A stretch of 32,309 nucleotides of DNA from Bdellovibrionales bacterium. GTDB lineage: Bacteria; Bdellovibrionota; Bdellovibrionia; Bdellovibrionales; UBA1609. Positions 1 through 8,100 of this stretch are shown one piece after another. The translations under genes were made by a program, and so were the position numbers. Each line of letters begins with the position of its first letter. Positions within the stretch are counted from its first letter, which is position 1. Below the pieces are notes generated by a model. That model saw nothing but the letters and a program-made list of their open reading frames with translations, was not told the DNA's origin and ran no database searches. The stretch lies in NCBI GenBank assembly GCA_013216195.1, contig JABSOQ010000004.1, positions 1 to 32,309 on the forward strand, in the 5' to 3' direction.

Positions 1-1
1 C

Positions 2-526
2 TTACTTCACATACTGGGAACTTTAGATAAGCCCACTGCTGGCGAGGTCTCCTTTCGTGGTAAAAATTTGTATCAGCTTTCAGACTCAGAGTTGGCAAAA
101 TTTCGAAACGAAAATGTGGGTTTCGTTTTTCAATTTCATCACCTGCTCGGTGAGTTCAAAGCTTTTGACAATGTGATGATGCCTGGGCGGTTAGCGGGTT
201 GGTCATACTCTGATTGCCGCAAAAGGGCAGATGAGCTGTTTGCACTCATGGGTCTGAGCCATAGAAAGAACCACTACCCATCCGAGTTAAGTGGTGGAGA
301 GCAGCAAAGATTGGCGATTGCTCGAGCACTTTTTCTGCGCCCCGCCATGGTGCTGGCTGATGAGCCTACAGGCAATCTCGACTCTAAAAATAGCCTAAAG
401 ATTCAGCAGCTCTTCTTTGACCTTATGGCTGAGCTCGACATCACATTCATTGTGGTGACCCATGATACTGATTTTGCAAGCCAATTTCGAAGACAGCTAA
501 CTATGGCAGATGGCCATTGGGTATGA
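2..526 (+). CDS. lolD: Lipoprotein-releasing ABC transporter ATPase LolD (5' truncated)
   Basis: This is the ATP-binding subunit of the LolCDE complex, which extracts lipoproteins from the inner membrane for LolA-dependent transfer to the outer membrane. The frame is open from base 2, giving 174 residues. The first visible residues, LLHILGTLDKPTAG, directly follow where the Walker A motif lies in this family, so the start and P-loop are outside the window. Visible motifs are the Q-loop region (VGFVFQFHHLL), the ABC signature LSGGEQQR, Walker B with its catalytic Glu (MVLADEPTGNLD) and the switch histidine (VVTHD). The FQFHHLL stretch and short C-terminus fit LolD better than other MacB/FtsE-type ATPases. 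lolC/lolE presumably lies upstream. A weak hairpin and a new promoter candidate separate it from bamA. Confidence 0.9.
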   Translation, partial: LLHILGTLDKPTAGEVSFRGKNLYQLSDSELAKFRNENVGFVFQFHHLLGEFKAFDNVMMPGRLAGWSYSDCRKRADELFALMGLSHRKNHYPSELSGGEQQRLAIARALFLRPAMVLADEPTGNLDSKNSLKIQQLFFDLMAELDITFIVVTHDTDFASQFRRQLTMADGHWV

Positions 527-547
527 CATTGGGGGCCATAGGCTTTG

Positions 548-577
548 AGGCTTTTTTAAAGCCTGCTTTCATTTTTT
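548..577 (+). terminator. Weak hairpin terminator after lolD
   Basis: A perfect 7-bp stem AGGCTTT/AAAGCCT with a TTT loop (548-564) is followed by TTTTTT at 572-577. The T run is seven bases away from the stem, so termination may be partial. A second AGGCTTT copy at 540-546 could pair instead. Confidence 0.4.
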
Positions 578-605
578 GACAACGCCACCGGCTTCGGGCT
601 AGTCT
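576..605 (+). promoter_or_regulatory. Candidate sigma-70 promoter for bamA
   Basis: A consensus -35 box TTGACA lies at 576-581. After 18 bases comes TAGTCT at 600-605, a poor -10. The predicted transcript start near 611 lies downstream of the leftmost possible bamA start (606), which supports a start at 651 or later. Confidence 0.35.
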
Positions 606-650
606 TTGGCCTTGTTTTTGGTAAGTTATTGGAAAAATTCAGGATTTTCA

Positions 651-2978
651 TTGCAGCAAGCTTTCCTCCAAAACTTTTTTTCTGTTCGAATTTTCGCACT
701 CGTGATGAGCTTGTTGTGCCTGACTTGCACGTCAGCTTTTGCCCAGACACTCGTCGATCAAGTCACTGTTAAAGGTAACAAGAAGATCGAAAAAGAAGCG
801 ATTCTTTCGAAGATCAATTTGAACTCTGGTGAAGAGTTCTCGATTGAGAAAGTTCGCGAAGACGTGAAAACACTCTTTGAGACGGGCTACTTCTTTGACA
901 TCAAGGTTTTCAAAACCGGTAAAGACAAAGTTTCGCTAACTTTTGAGTTCCAAGAAAAGCCCTCGGTAGAAGTTATTGAATTTATCGGCAACGATGAGGT
1001 ACCCGACGACGAGATCAGCGAGATTGCTGCCCTAAAGCCTTATGAGATTCTCGATTACGGAAAGATCAAAGAAGCCCAAGATAAAATTTTGAAGATGTAC
1101 GAAGACAAAGGCTTCTTTTTGGCGCGAGTGACTTATGATCTAGAACCGATCGAGAAAACTGGCAACGTCAAGTTGAAGATCATCGTTACAGAGAAACAAA
1201 AAGTCGAAGTCAAGAAGATCACGTTTCTTGGCAACAAGCAGATCCCTTCAAGTGATTTGAAGAAAGTGATGATCACTAAAGAGGGTGGAGCTTTTAGCTT
1301 TATTTCGGGCTCAGGCGCGTACAAGCAAGAGGCCTTTGATCGAGATGTGCAGATTCTTAACTTTTTGTACTTCAACAAAGGTTATGTGCAGGTCAAAATT
1401 GATCGACCACAGGTCTATGTGACGCCTGATAAGAAGAGTATTTTCGTCACCATTCGAATCGATGAGGGTCAGCAGTTTAATGTTGGAAATGTCGACTTCA
1501 CCGGTGCTCTGCTTTTCGATAAAGACGAGCTTTTCGAAGCCGTGACTATCGATGAATCAGACCTTTTTGTTTTTGAAACCATACAAAGAGATGTTCAAGA
1601 GCTTCAGAAGAAGTACGGTGATTTGGGCTACGCTTACGCAAACATCATCCGACGTACAAAGATCAGAGAGAAAGAGAAACTGGTCGATATCACTTTTGAG
1701 ATCGACAAAGGCACTAAAGTTTACATAGGTCAGATCAACGTTATCGGTAACAGCAAAACCCGCGACAAAGTTCTACGCCGAGAAATGCGTCTGCGAGAGG
1801 GTGAACTCTACAATGAGACCAAGAAGCGTGAGTCGTTGGCTAACATTCAACGTCTTGGTTTCTTTGAAGAGGTGAATTTTAATACGAAGTCGCCTAGAGG
1901 TCGAAACGACCTTATGGATATCGATATCATCGTCAAAGAGAGAAATACAGGTACCATACAGGTCGGGGCAGGCTACTCTAGCTTTGCGGGTTTTGTATTT
2001 AATGGTCAGATCAACCAAATCAACTTTCTTGGGCGTGGTCAGAGCTTGGGTGCCTCTGTCGACATCAGTGATTTGCAGTCACTCTTCAGGTTGAACTTTA
2101 CGGATCCTTACTTTTTAGACACTCGTTGGGTTTTTGGTTTTGACGCCTATCAAAGTCGGCGATTCTTAACGCAGTTCTCAGAAGTTAAGCGTGGTGGAGC
2201 AGTTCGAGTCGGGCACCCTCTTGCGCCTTATTTGAATGGTTTCATCAGGTACAAATTCGATGAGACTGATTTGCAGTTAGACTCGCGTGGAGACCCAGAC
2301 TTGTTCCCTGTTGAAACAGCAGAAGGGGTAACTTCGTCTCTGACTCTCACTATCGAGTATGACAAGAGAAATGATAGGTTTGCTCCGACAAAGGGCATCT
2401 ACAGTTCATTCTCTCTCGAATATGCTGGCTTAGGGGGAGACCTTAGCTACACGAAAGGGCTCGGGACTTTCAGGTACTACAAGAGGCTGTTCTGGGATGT
2501 GGTTTGGCGTAACAACATTAACTATGGTTATGTGACCGCGAACAACCCTGGTGAAGAGCCCCCATTTAACGAGTTGTTCTTGCTCGGTGGTGCGAACAGT
2601 TTGAGAGGTTACGAGTGGTTTACGGTCGGAAAGAGGAAGCGCTCAAACAAGGCACTTGCTGAGGCGATCGCGAATGGCGATCCAGATGCTGAAAGAACAG
2701 CATTGAAGCCATTTGGTGGAGAGCAGCAGTTCTTCTATAACCTTGAATTTCAGTTTCCGTTAATTGGTGAAGCTGGCATCAACGGTGTTGTCTTCTATGA
2801 TATCGGTAATGCCGACGATACCATTGAGATTGATGAATTGAAGCAGGCGGTTGGAGCGGGTTTTAGGTGGTTTTCGCCAATTGGCCCTCTGCGATTTGAG
2901 TGGGGCTTCCCGGTGGGGCCACAAGAGTTTGATATTGACCCGGTCAATTTCCAGTTTGCGATTGGCGCCCCATTCTAA
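651..2978 (+). CDS. bamA: Outer membrane protein assembly factor BamA
   Basis: BamA is the central Omp85 protein of the BAM complex, which folds beta-barrel proteins into the outer membrane. The N-terminus is a signal peptide ending in TSAFAQ, followed by five POTRA-like domains over roughly the first half and a 16-strand barrel. The barrel carries the conserved loop-6 motif LRGY (in GGANSLRGYEW) and ends in Phe (FAIGAPF), as a beta-signal should. The frame is open from a TTG at 606. I chose the TTG at 651 because AGGA lies just upstream, it leaves a compact signal peptide with one Arg, and it lies downstream of the promoter candidate; an ATG at 705 is a third option. Loop 6 carries an extra charged stretch of about 20 residues after RGYEWFTVGKRK. 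The length of 775 residues is normal for the family. Confidence 0.95.
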   Translation: MQQAFLQNFFSVRIFALVMSLLCLTCTSAFAQTLVDQVTVKGNKKIEKEAILSKINLNSGEEFSIEKVREDVKTLFETGYFFDIKVFKTGKDKVSLTFEFQEKPSVEVIEFIGNDEVPDDEISEIAALKPYEILDYGKIKEAQDKILKMYEDKGFFLARVTYDLEPIEKTGNVKLKIIVTEKQKVEVKKITFLGNKQIPSSDLKKVMITKEGGAFSFISGSGAYKQEAFDRDVQILNFLYFNKGYVQVKIDRPQVYVTPDKKSIFVTIRIDEGQQFNVGNVDFTGALLFDKDELFEAVTIDESDLFVFETIQRDVQELQKKYGDLGYAYANIIRRTKIREKEKLVDITFEIDKGTKVYIGQINVIGNSKTRDKVLRREMRLREGELYNETKKRESLANIQRLGFFEEVNFNTKSPRGRNDLMDIDIIVKERNTGTIQVGAGYSSFAGFVFNGQINQINFLGRGQSLGASVDISDLQSLFRLNFTDPYFLDTRWVFGFDAYQSRRFLTQFSEVKRGGAVRVGHPLAPYLNGFIRYKFDETDLQLDSRGDPDLFPVETAEGVTSSLTLTIEYDKRNDRFAPTKGIYSSFSLEYAGLGGDLSYTKGLGTFRYYKRLFWDVVWRNNINYGYVTANNPGEEPPFNELFLLGGANSLRGYEWFTVGKRKRSNKALAEAIANGDPDAERTALKPFGGEQQFFYNLEFQFPLIGEAGINGVVFYDIGNADDTIEIDELKQAVGAGFRWFSPIGPLRFEWGFPVGPQEFDIDPVNFQFAIGAPF

Positions 2979-3035
2979 AGATTCTTTAATCTGGGTGTTT
3001 GCCATCTAAAGCAGGTGCTTTGCGGGGATAAAAAA

Positions 3036-3062
3036 TTGTATTTTGAAAATCGGTCTTATAAT
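3036..3062 (+). promoter_or_regulatory. Candidate sigma-70 promoter for ompH
   Basis: A perfect -10 TATAAT lies at 3057-3062, with TTGTAT at 3036-3041 and a short 15-bp spacer. It lies in the bamA-ompH gap, 32 bases upstream of the ompH start, so ompH can probably be transcribed independently of bamA. Confidence 0.5.
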
Positions 3063-3094
3063 ATAGAGCGATCTAAGCGAAAGGATTTAGAGTC

Positions 3095-3610
3095 ATGAGT
3101 CGTATTCAAGCCCTTATTTTGTCGGTTTTGGCAATTGCATTCGTAAGCGGAGCCGCCGTAGCTGAGGTTAAGATCGGTTACATCGATATGCAAAAGGCTA
3201 TTCAGTCTACTAGCAAAGGTAAAAAGGCCAAGAAGAGTCTTGAGAAAGACTTCAAGGCTAAGAAAAAAGAACTTGAGAAAATGGAAGCTGATCTTAAGAA
3301 AATGTCTGAAGATCTTGAGAAGAAAGCTATGCTGCTTTCAGATGATGTGCGCGGTAAGAAACAAGCTGAGCTTCAAAAAGAAATGTTGAAGTACCAAAAA
3401 ACGGTCAGCCAGTCTCAACTTGAAATTCAAAAGAAAGAGCGAGAGCTTACACTTCCGATAGTGAAGAAGTTGCGAGAGGTCATCGAGGCTATGGCTAAAG
3501 ATGAGGGCTACACAATGATTCTCGAGAAGTCAGAGCAAGGTGTCTTGTGGGCCAAGAAAGATGCCGACCTTACAGATAAGGTTGTTAAGGCTTACGAAAA
3601 GAGCAAATAA
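3095..3610 (+). CDS. ompH: OmpH/Skp-family periplasmic chaperone
   Basis: This is a Skp-like holdase that keeps unfolded outer-membrane proteins soluble in the periplasm and delivers them to BAM. The sequence shows a signal peptide (residues 1-23, ending VSGAAVAEV), the typical start of the mature protein (VKIGYIDMQKAIQST), and a long Lys/Glu-rich helical hairpin (about residues 45-125) that would form the trimer's coiled-coil tentacles. The 171-residue length is normal. AAGGAT before the ATG serves as ribosome binding site. It directly follows bamA, as in many Proteobacteria. It has its own promoter candidate and a strong terminator, so it is probably made in excess over the neighbouring enzymes. 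Confidence 0.92.
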   Translation: MSRIQALILSVLAIAFVSGAAVAEVKIGYIDMQKAIQSTSKGKKAKKSLEKDFKAKKKELEKMEADLKKMSEDLEKKAMLLSDDVRGKKQAELQKEMLKYQKTVSQSQLEIQKKERELTLPIVKKLREVIEAMAKDEGYTMILEKSEQGVLWAKKDADLTDKVVKAYEKSK

Positions 3611-3618
3611 GAGCTGTG

Positions 3619-3646
3619 GCACCAATATTTAAGTGGTGCATTTTTT
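3619..3646 (+). terminator. Intrinsic terminator after ompH
   Basis: A 6-bp stem GCACCA/TGGTGC (3619-3624 with 3634-3639) with a 9-base loop is followed after one base by TTTTTT (3641-3646). It separates ompH from the lipid A genes or attenuates read-through into them. Confidence 0.7.
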
Positions 3647-3672
3647 AGCTAAAACTTTTTTAGGGAAGTCAG

Positions 3673-4152
3673 ATGGAAACTGGTTCAGTTTTAATGGATA
3701 TTGAAAAAATTCAGAAGGTACTTCCCCATGCGTATCCCTTTTTATTGATCGACAAGGTGGTTGGTGCTGAAGAGGGCCCCAACCCGCCTAAGAGGCAAGG
3801 TCGCAAGATTCATGCAATCAAATGTGTGACCTTTAATGAGCCTCACTTTCAAGGGCACTTTCCCGTACGGAGCCTTATGCCGGGGGTGCTCCTTATTGAA
3901 ACAATCGCGCAGGCTGGAGGTCTGGCTTACTTTCTACATGATGAGGGAGTCGGCGAGCTGATGATTGCTTCTGTTCTCGGTGCTAAATTTCGCAAGCCTG
4001 TAGTGCCAGGTGATCAGCTTAACATCCATGTTGAGGTCACTCGTGAGAGAAAGACTATGATTGTTCTGTCTGGCTACATTGAGGTCGATGGCGAGAAAGT
4101 TTGTGAGGCTGAAGTTATGGCCTTTGCTCGTAGCTACCCGGGTTCTAACTGA
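3673..4152 (+). CDS. fabZ: 3-hydroxyacyl-ACP dehydratase FabZ
   Basis: FabZ dehydrates 3-hydroxyacyl-ACP in fatty acid elongation and so competes with LpxA for 3-hydroxyacyl-ACP, which explains its place in lipid A operons. The hot-dog fold signature is clear: PHAYPFLLIDKV near the N-terminus, catalytic His62 in HFQGHFP, and Glu76 in PGVLLIETIAQAGG. The length is 159 residues. The ATG at 3673 has AGGGAAG seven bases upstream and is preferred over an ATG at 3694 that has no ribosome binding site. The next gene, lpxA, starts 12 bases after the stop. lpxD, which usually sits between ompH and fabZ, is not present. Confidence 0.95.
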   Translation: METGSVLMDIEKIQKVLPHAYPFLLIDKVVGAEEGPNPPKRQGRKIHAIKCVTFNEPHFQGHFPVRSLMPGVLLIETIAQAGGLAYFLHDEGVGELMIASVLGAKFRKPVVPGDQLNIHVEVTRERKTMIVLSGYIEVDGEKVCEAEVMAFARSYPGSN

Positions 4153-4164
4153 GGAGTAAGGGTT

Positions 4165-4947
4165 TTGAGTGTTCACCCAACTGCAATAGTTTCAGAAAAA
4201 GCAAAGTTACATGAGACAGTTACTGTCGGCCCCTATGCCATTATAAAAGGTGCCGTTGATTTAGGTGCGAATTGTGAAGTGCACGCGCATGCAATTTTGG
4301 GCTCTGAGTACGGCAGGTTTGTCGCCGGAGAAGGTAACATATTTCATTCAGGGGCTGCAGTTGGTGGCTCTCCTCAAGATCTGAAATATGCAAACGAAGA
4401 AACCACTTTAGAAATTGGTGACAAAAACACGTTTCGTGAATTCACCACTGTAAATATAGGAACTCCATCTGGAGGCGGTAAGACCACTATCGGCAGCAAT
4501 TGCTTGTTTATGGCCTATGTTCACGTGGCGCATGACTGCCACCTCGGTAATCACGTCATAATTGCGAACTCGTCTAACCTCGCTGGTCACGTTACCATTG
4601 AAGATGGCGTGGGTGTCGGTGGAGTTTGTCAGTTTAATCAGTTTGTACGACTCGGCCGCTATAGCTACATTGCTGGTGACAGTGCGGTTAATAAAGATGT
4701 GACTCCTTTTGCAATTGCCCAAGGCAAGTACGCTGTGATTAGGGCAACAAATAAAATAAAACTTGAGAGAATGGGCTTCGAGAAGCCCGAGATTGATAAT
4801 ATCCACAAAGCCATTCGCTTTTTGAGCAAGGGCAACCGTTCAATTGATGAAGCATTAAAAGCCATCGCTGAAGAGTGTATTGATTCAGAAAATATTCAGC
4901 ACCTGACTAGCTTCGTGAAAAACTCAGAGAGAGGGATCGCTTTATGA
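4165..4947 (+). CDS. lpxA: UDP-sugar O/N-acyltransferase LpxA
   Basis: LpxA catalyses the first step of lipid A synthesis, transferring a 3-hydroxyacyl chain from ACP to the 3-position of UDP-GlcNAc or its 3-amino analogue. Hexapeptide repeats forming a left-handed beta-helix run from residue 2 to about 185, followed by a helical C-terminus; 260 residues is normal. The catalytic His is His123 in HVAHDCHLGNH. Gly171 aligns with the E. coli Gly173 'hydrocarbon ruler', compatible with a long acyl chain. Deviations seen by eye are Asn158 where E. coli has His160, and ATNKIKLERMGF in place of the usual GLN..GL(K/R)R.GF segment near the nucleotide site. The start is TTG, with GGAG before it overlapping the fabZ stop. 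The 3' end overlaps the next gene by four bases (ATGA). Confidence 0.93.
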   Translation: MSVHPTAIVSEKAKLHETVTVGPYAIIKGAVDLGANCEVHAHAILGSEYGRFVAGEGNIFHSGAAVGGSPQDLKYANEETTLEIGDKNTFREFTTVNIGTPSGGGKTTIGSNCLFMAYVHVAHDCHLGNHVIIANSSNLAGHVTIEDGVGVGGVCQFNQFVRLGRYSYIAGDSAVNKDVTPFAIAQGKYAVIRATNKIKLERMGFEKPEIDNIHKAIRFLSKGNRSIDEALKAIAEECIDSENIQHLTSFVKNSERGIAL

Positions 4948-5900
4948 GCGACAACATTCGCGCTGCCGTAGTAGGGGTTGGCCACTTGGGTAAATGGCAT
5001 GCTCAGAAGTATGCGGCACTTGAGCAAAGTGAGCTCGTCGGTCTTGTAGATTCAAGTGCCGATCGGCTTAAAGAAATGACAGACGAGATGGGTGTGCAAG
5101 GCTTCACGGATGTGAAAGATTTGGTTGGCAAAGTTGACGCTGTCACTATTGCTACAAACACGCCATCGCATTTTGAGCTGAGTTCGTTCTTCTTAGAAAA
5201 TGGCATACATGTGAATGTTGAAAAGCCAATGACAACCACTGTGACAGAAGCAGAAAAGCTTTGCGCGTTGGCCGAAAAGCAAGGCCTTGTGCTGCAGGTT
5301 GGTCATGTTGAGAGGTTTAATCCAGCTCTTGTCGCAGCCAGAGAGAAGCTGAAGTCTCCTTTGTTTATTGAGTGTCACAGATTGGCCCCTTTTAAGCCAA
5401 GAAGTACAGATGTCTCAGTGGTGCTCGATCTGATGATTCACGATTTAGATGTCATTATGTCGCTTGTGAAGAGTAAGCCAGTTTCAGTCAGTGCAATCGG
5501 TACCCCTGTTTTGACATCGCTACCTGATATTGCCAATGCCCGCATCGAGTTTGAGTCGGGTTGTGTTGCCAATGTTACAGCATCTCGAGTTTCGCAGAGA
5601 AGCGAGCGCAAGTTTAGGGTCTTTCAACCTAGCCAATACTTATCAATTGATTTTGGCACAGGCGAGGTGAACCTGCTTACAAAAACAGGTGAGTTTAAAG
5701 ACGACGAGCTACCATTAGAGGCCGAGGCCTGGAGCCTCGAAAAGGGAGACGCGCTACTTGAGGAAACTTCAGCATTTTTGGACTCAATTATTCATAGCAA
5801 ACCTGCTGTAGTCACTGGCGAAGATGGTCTGCAGGCCTTGAAGCTAGCTGAAATGATAAGTACGGACCTCGAGAAAAGACTCGAGAAGCGAAGTGACTGA
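4944..5900 (+). CDS. Gfo/Idh/MocA-family NAD(P)-dependent oxidoreductase (GnnA-like context)
   Basis: The N-terminal Rossmann fold carries the dinucleotide motif VVGVGHLGKWHAQKY (residues 9-23), and the family's EKP motif (residues 93-95, VEKPMTTT) places the conserved Lys. The C-terminal half is the alpha/beta substrate domain; total length is 318 residues. Members oxidise or reduce sugar hydroxyls. Its position between lpxA and lpxB, coupled to lpxA by an ATGA overlap, suggests a nucleotide-sugar substrate in lipid A synthesis. In Acidithiobacillus ferrooxidans, GnnA of this family oxidises the 3-hydroxyl of UDP-GlcNAc and the aminotransferase GnnB makes the 3-amino sugar. No GnnB-like gene lies in this window, so GnnA function is an inference only. 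Confidence 0.85.
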   Translation: MSDNIRAAVVGVGHLGKWHAQKYAALEQSELVGLVDSSADRLKEMTDEMGVQGFTDVKDLVGKVDAVTIATNTPSHFELSSFFLENGIHVNVEKPMTTTVTEAEKLCALAEKQGLVLQVGHVERFNPALVAAREKLKSPLFIECHRLAPFKPRSTDVSVVLDLMIHDLDVIMSLVKSKPVSVSAIGTPVLTSLPDIANARIEFESGCVANVTASRVSQRSERKFRVFQPSQYLSIDFGTGEVNLLTKTGEFKDDELPLEAEAWSLEKGDALLEETSAFLDSIIHSKPAVVTGEDGLQALKLAEMISTDLEKRLEKRSD

Positions 5901-7065
5901 ATCTACACGTTCATCGCGAGTTCTGGTGGTCGCCGCTGAGGCGTCGAGTACATTGTATGCGAAACGACTTCTCGAGCATTGGAAGTCTGTAGAAGGGCGA
6001 GAGGTCGATGCCTTCGGTATTGGCAGCGAAGACATGGTCGATCAGGGCTTTCATGCCTTAGGTCGATCAGAGGATTTAGCCGTCGTGGGTGTGCAAGAGG
6101 TGCTCAAGCATTTTCCACTGATTCGGCGAACCTTTCACGCGATATTAGACGAGGTCGATCGTGAACCTCCAGATTTTGCACTGTTACTCGATTACCCTGA
6201 CTTCAACTTGAGACTTGCTAAAAAGCTAAAGCAGCGTGGGGTCAAGGTCGTTTACTACATTTCACCTCAAGTATGGGCTTGGCGAACCCACCGAGTTGAG
6301 AAGATGAAGCCTTTGATCGACAAGATGTTGGTTTTGTTTCCGTTTGAAAAGGCATTCTATGACAAGCATCAAATTGATTGTGATTTTGTCGGGCACCCTT
6401 TGCTTGATGAAATATCTAACGATCTTTTAGATCAAAAGAGTATTGAGGTGGAGCGAAGCAAATTTGGTGTGGTGGGGCAGAGCCTGTTAGTGGGCCTTAT
6501 GCCTGGCTCGAGAAACTCGGAGTTGAAGCATCATCTTCAGACTCAGCTTGAAGTTGCCAAAGCGATGTATTCAGAAAACTCCAATCTGCAGTTTGCCTTG
6601 CTGGTAGCTCCGACTTTTGAAAAAGAACAGATACAAGATCTTTTACCTGGTATTGATCTGCCAATGATCTTACTGAAGGATGAGCCGTTTAAGATGATCA
6701 GATTGTGCGATGTCATTTTGACAGCATCAGGTACTGCCACGTTGCTGGTGGGTTTGATGGCAAAGCCAATGGTGATCATGTACAAAATGAATGCCTTAAC
6801 TGCTTTGATCGCCAAGCGTTTTGTTACCCATACTAAGTACTTCGGAATGATAAATTTGATCTTCGACAAGTTGGTCGTTCCAGAGCTATTTCAAGAGCAA
6901 GCTAGTGTTCAAAACCTAAAAGAGCATATGTTGAAGTACGCCCGAAAAGGCGATTTGTGGCAGGCGACTCATCAAGAATTGTTGAAGGCCCAAGAGAGAT
7001 TGGGCGACAAAGGTGCGACACTGCGAGTGGCCAAGGCCTTGGCGCCATTTTGGAAGAACGGATGA
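5893..7065 (+). CDS. lpxB: Lipid-A-disaccharide synthase LpxB
   Basis: LpxB is the GT19 enzyme that joins UDP-diacyl-glucosamine and lipid X into the lipid A disaccharide at the inner membrane. Recognisable motifs are LLLDYPDFNLRLAKKL (the conserved D.PDFN), YYISPQVWAWR, GHPLLDE, LMPGSRNSELKHH, and the nucleotide-site segment TASGTATLLVGLMAKPMV. The length is 390 residues. The GTG start at 5893 lies inside the preceding gene (8-base overlap). One oddity is the N-terminal loop: it reads AAEASSTLYAKRLL where most homologues have GE.SGD..GA, so the usual Gly-Asp pair is replaced by Ser-Thr while the Glu is kept. Confidence 0.93.
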   Translation: MTESTRSSRVLVVAAEASSTLYAKRLLEHWKSVEGREVDAFGIGSEDMVDQGFHALGRSEDLAVVGVQEVLKHFPLIRRTFHAILDEVDREPPDFALLLDYPDFNLRLAKKLKQRGVKVVYYISPQVWAWRTHRVEKMKPLIDKMLVLFPFEKAFYDKHQIDCDFVGHPLLDEISNDLLDQKSIEVERSKFGVVGQSLLVGLMPGSRNSELKHHLQTQLEVAKAMYSENSNLQFALLVAPTFEKEQIQDLLPGIDLPMILLKDEPFKMIRLCDVILTASGTATLLVGLMAKPMVIMYKMNALTALIAKRFVTHTKYFGMINLIFDKLVVPELFQEQASVQNLKEHMLKYARKGDLWQATHQELLKAQERLGDKGATLRVAKALAPFWKNG

Positions 7066-7071
7066 CAACTG

Positions 7072-8100
7072 ATGAATCCTCTTCTGCTGCCACCGGCGAT
7101 GGTCTTTCAGAGTTTAGTTGGTCTTAAAAATCTGGCCTACAACTTGAAATTCAAAGCGGTTTACAAGCTACCAGTGCCTGTTGTCAGTGTTGGCAATCTG
7201 ACTGTGGGTGGTACTGGCAAGACACCTCTCATACTTGAGTTGCTTCACGAGTTACGCAAAAACGAGATCGAGGTTGGCGTTATATCGAGGGGCTATAAGA
7301 GCGGTGTTCGTGACTTTGCTGAGGTCGAGCTAAATTCTGAAGGTTTTTTTGGTGACGAGCCGACTTTAGTGAAGAGCCAGTTCCCTGAGGTTCCGTTTTT
7401 TATTTCTGCAGACCGCATGAAAGCGGGGTCTAAGCTTTTAGAAAAGTACCCTGACACTCGGCTTTTGCTAGCAGACGACGCTTTTCAGCACCGAAGACTT
7501 CATCGCGATTTCGATATCGTTGTGTTGGATGCCACTCGCCCAAAGGGTGAGTATCAATTGTTGCCAGCAGGTAGAGCAAGGGAGGGCTTCGGGGCTCTAC
7601 AAAGAGCAGATGCTATTGTGTTAAGCAAGCTATACATGCCCGGCGCTGTTACACCAAATGTGCTTTACTCCTGGATCGAGGAGAAGTTCGAGATGTCTCC
7701 TGATATTTTGAAAGTTGAAACTCAAGTTGAGCTCGGTCGACCCGAACATGTGATAACAGGTCAGCAGGTTGATGATTTCACTTTGAGGCGTAAAAGGTGG
7801 ATTTTGCTGTCGGCGATAGGGAACCCAGATGCTTTTGAGGCCTCTGTTAAGAATAGCCTGAAATTAAGGGTCGACCGCCATAAACGTTTTGCTGATCACC
7901 ATGACTACACAAAGGATGATTTGAAAGGTCTTCTAGGTAAAGATGCCCTGGTTTTGACGACTTCAAAAGATGCGATCAAGTTGAAGGCGCTCTTGGGCCC
8001 TGAGCATGCAGTTTACGAGACCAAAATGGATTTTGATTTTTTAAGCGGGAAGGAGGACTTGCTTGCAAAGATTAGCGGGTTGGTTGCTCCGGCAAATTAG
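7072..8100 (+). CDS. lpxK: Tetraacyldisaccharide 4'-kinase LpxK
   Basis: LpxK phosphorylates the 4' position of the tetraacyl disaccharide to give lipid IVA on the cytoplasmic face of the inner membrane. It has the distinctive P-loop VVSVGNLTVGGTGKTP (around residues 37-52), VISRGYKS, FFGDEP, and the DD.FQH..L.RD motif (LLLADDAFQHRRLHRD, around residue 140), followed by PAGRARE. The length is 342 residues. It starts 6 bases after the lpxB stop. The last 38 bases overlap the next gene, and the ribosome binding site of that gene (AGGAGG at 8051-8056) lies within lpxK. Confidence 0.94.
   Translation: MNPLLLPPAMVFQSLVGLKNLAYNLKFKAVYKLPVPVVSVGNLTVGGTGKTPLILELLHELRKNEIEVGVISRGYKSGVRDFAEVELNSEGFFGDEPTLVKSQFPEVPFFISADRMKAGSKLLEKYPDTRLLLADDAFQHRRLHRDFDIVVLDATRPKGEYQLLPAGRAREGFGALQRADAIVLSKLYMPGAVTPNVLYSWIEEKFEMSPDILKVETQVELGRPEHVITGQQVDDFTLRRKRWILLSAIGNPDAFEASVKNSLKLRVDRHKRFADHHDYTKDDLKGLLGKDALVLTTSKDAIKLKALLGPEHAVYETKMDFDFLSGKEDLLAKISGLVAPAN
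8051..8065 (+). promoter_or_regulatory. Consensus Shine-Dalgarno inside lpxK that fixes the acyltransferase start
   Basis: A full AGGAGG lies at 8051-8056, six bases before a TTG at 8063 in the frame of the acyltransferase. This decides a non-ATG start that overlaps lpxK by 38 bases and suggests that the acyltransferase is translated efficiently on its own. Confidence 0.75.

Noticed and set aside
556-2018. Several minus-strand reading frames of 60-80 codons inside bamA and its upstream region
   Set aside because: They lie opposite strongly conserved BamA coding sequence and have no recognisable domain or ribosome site.
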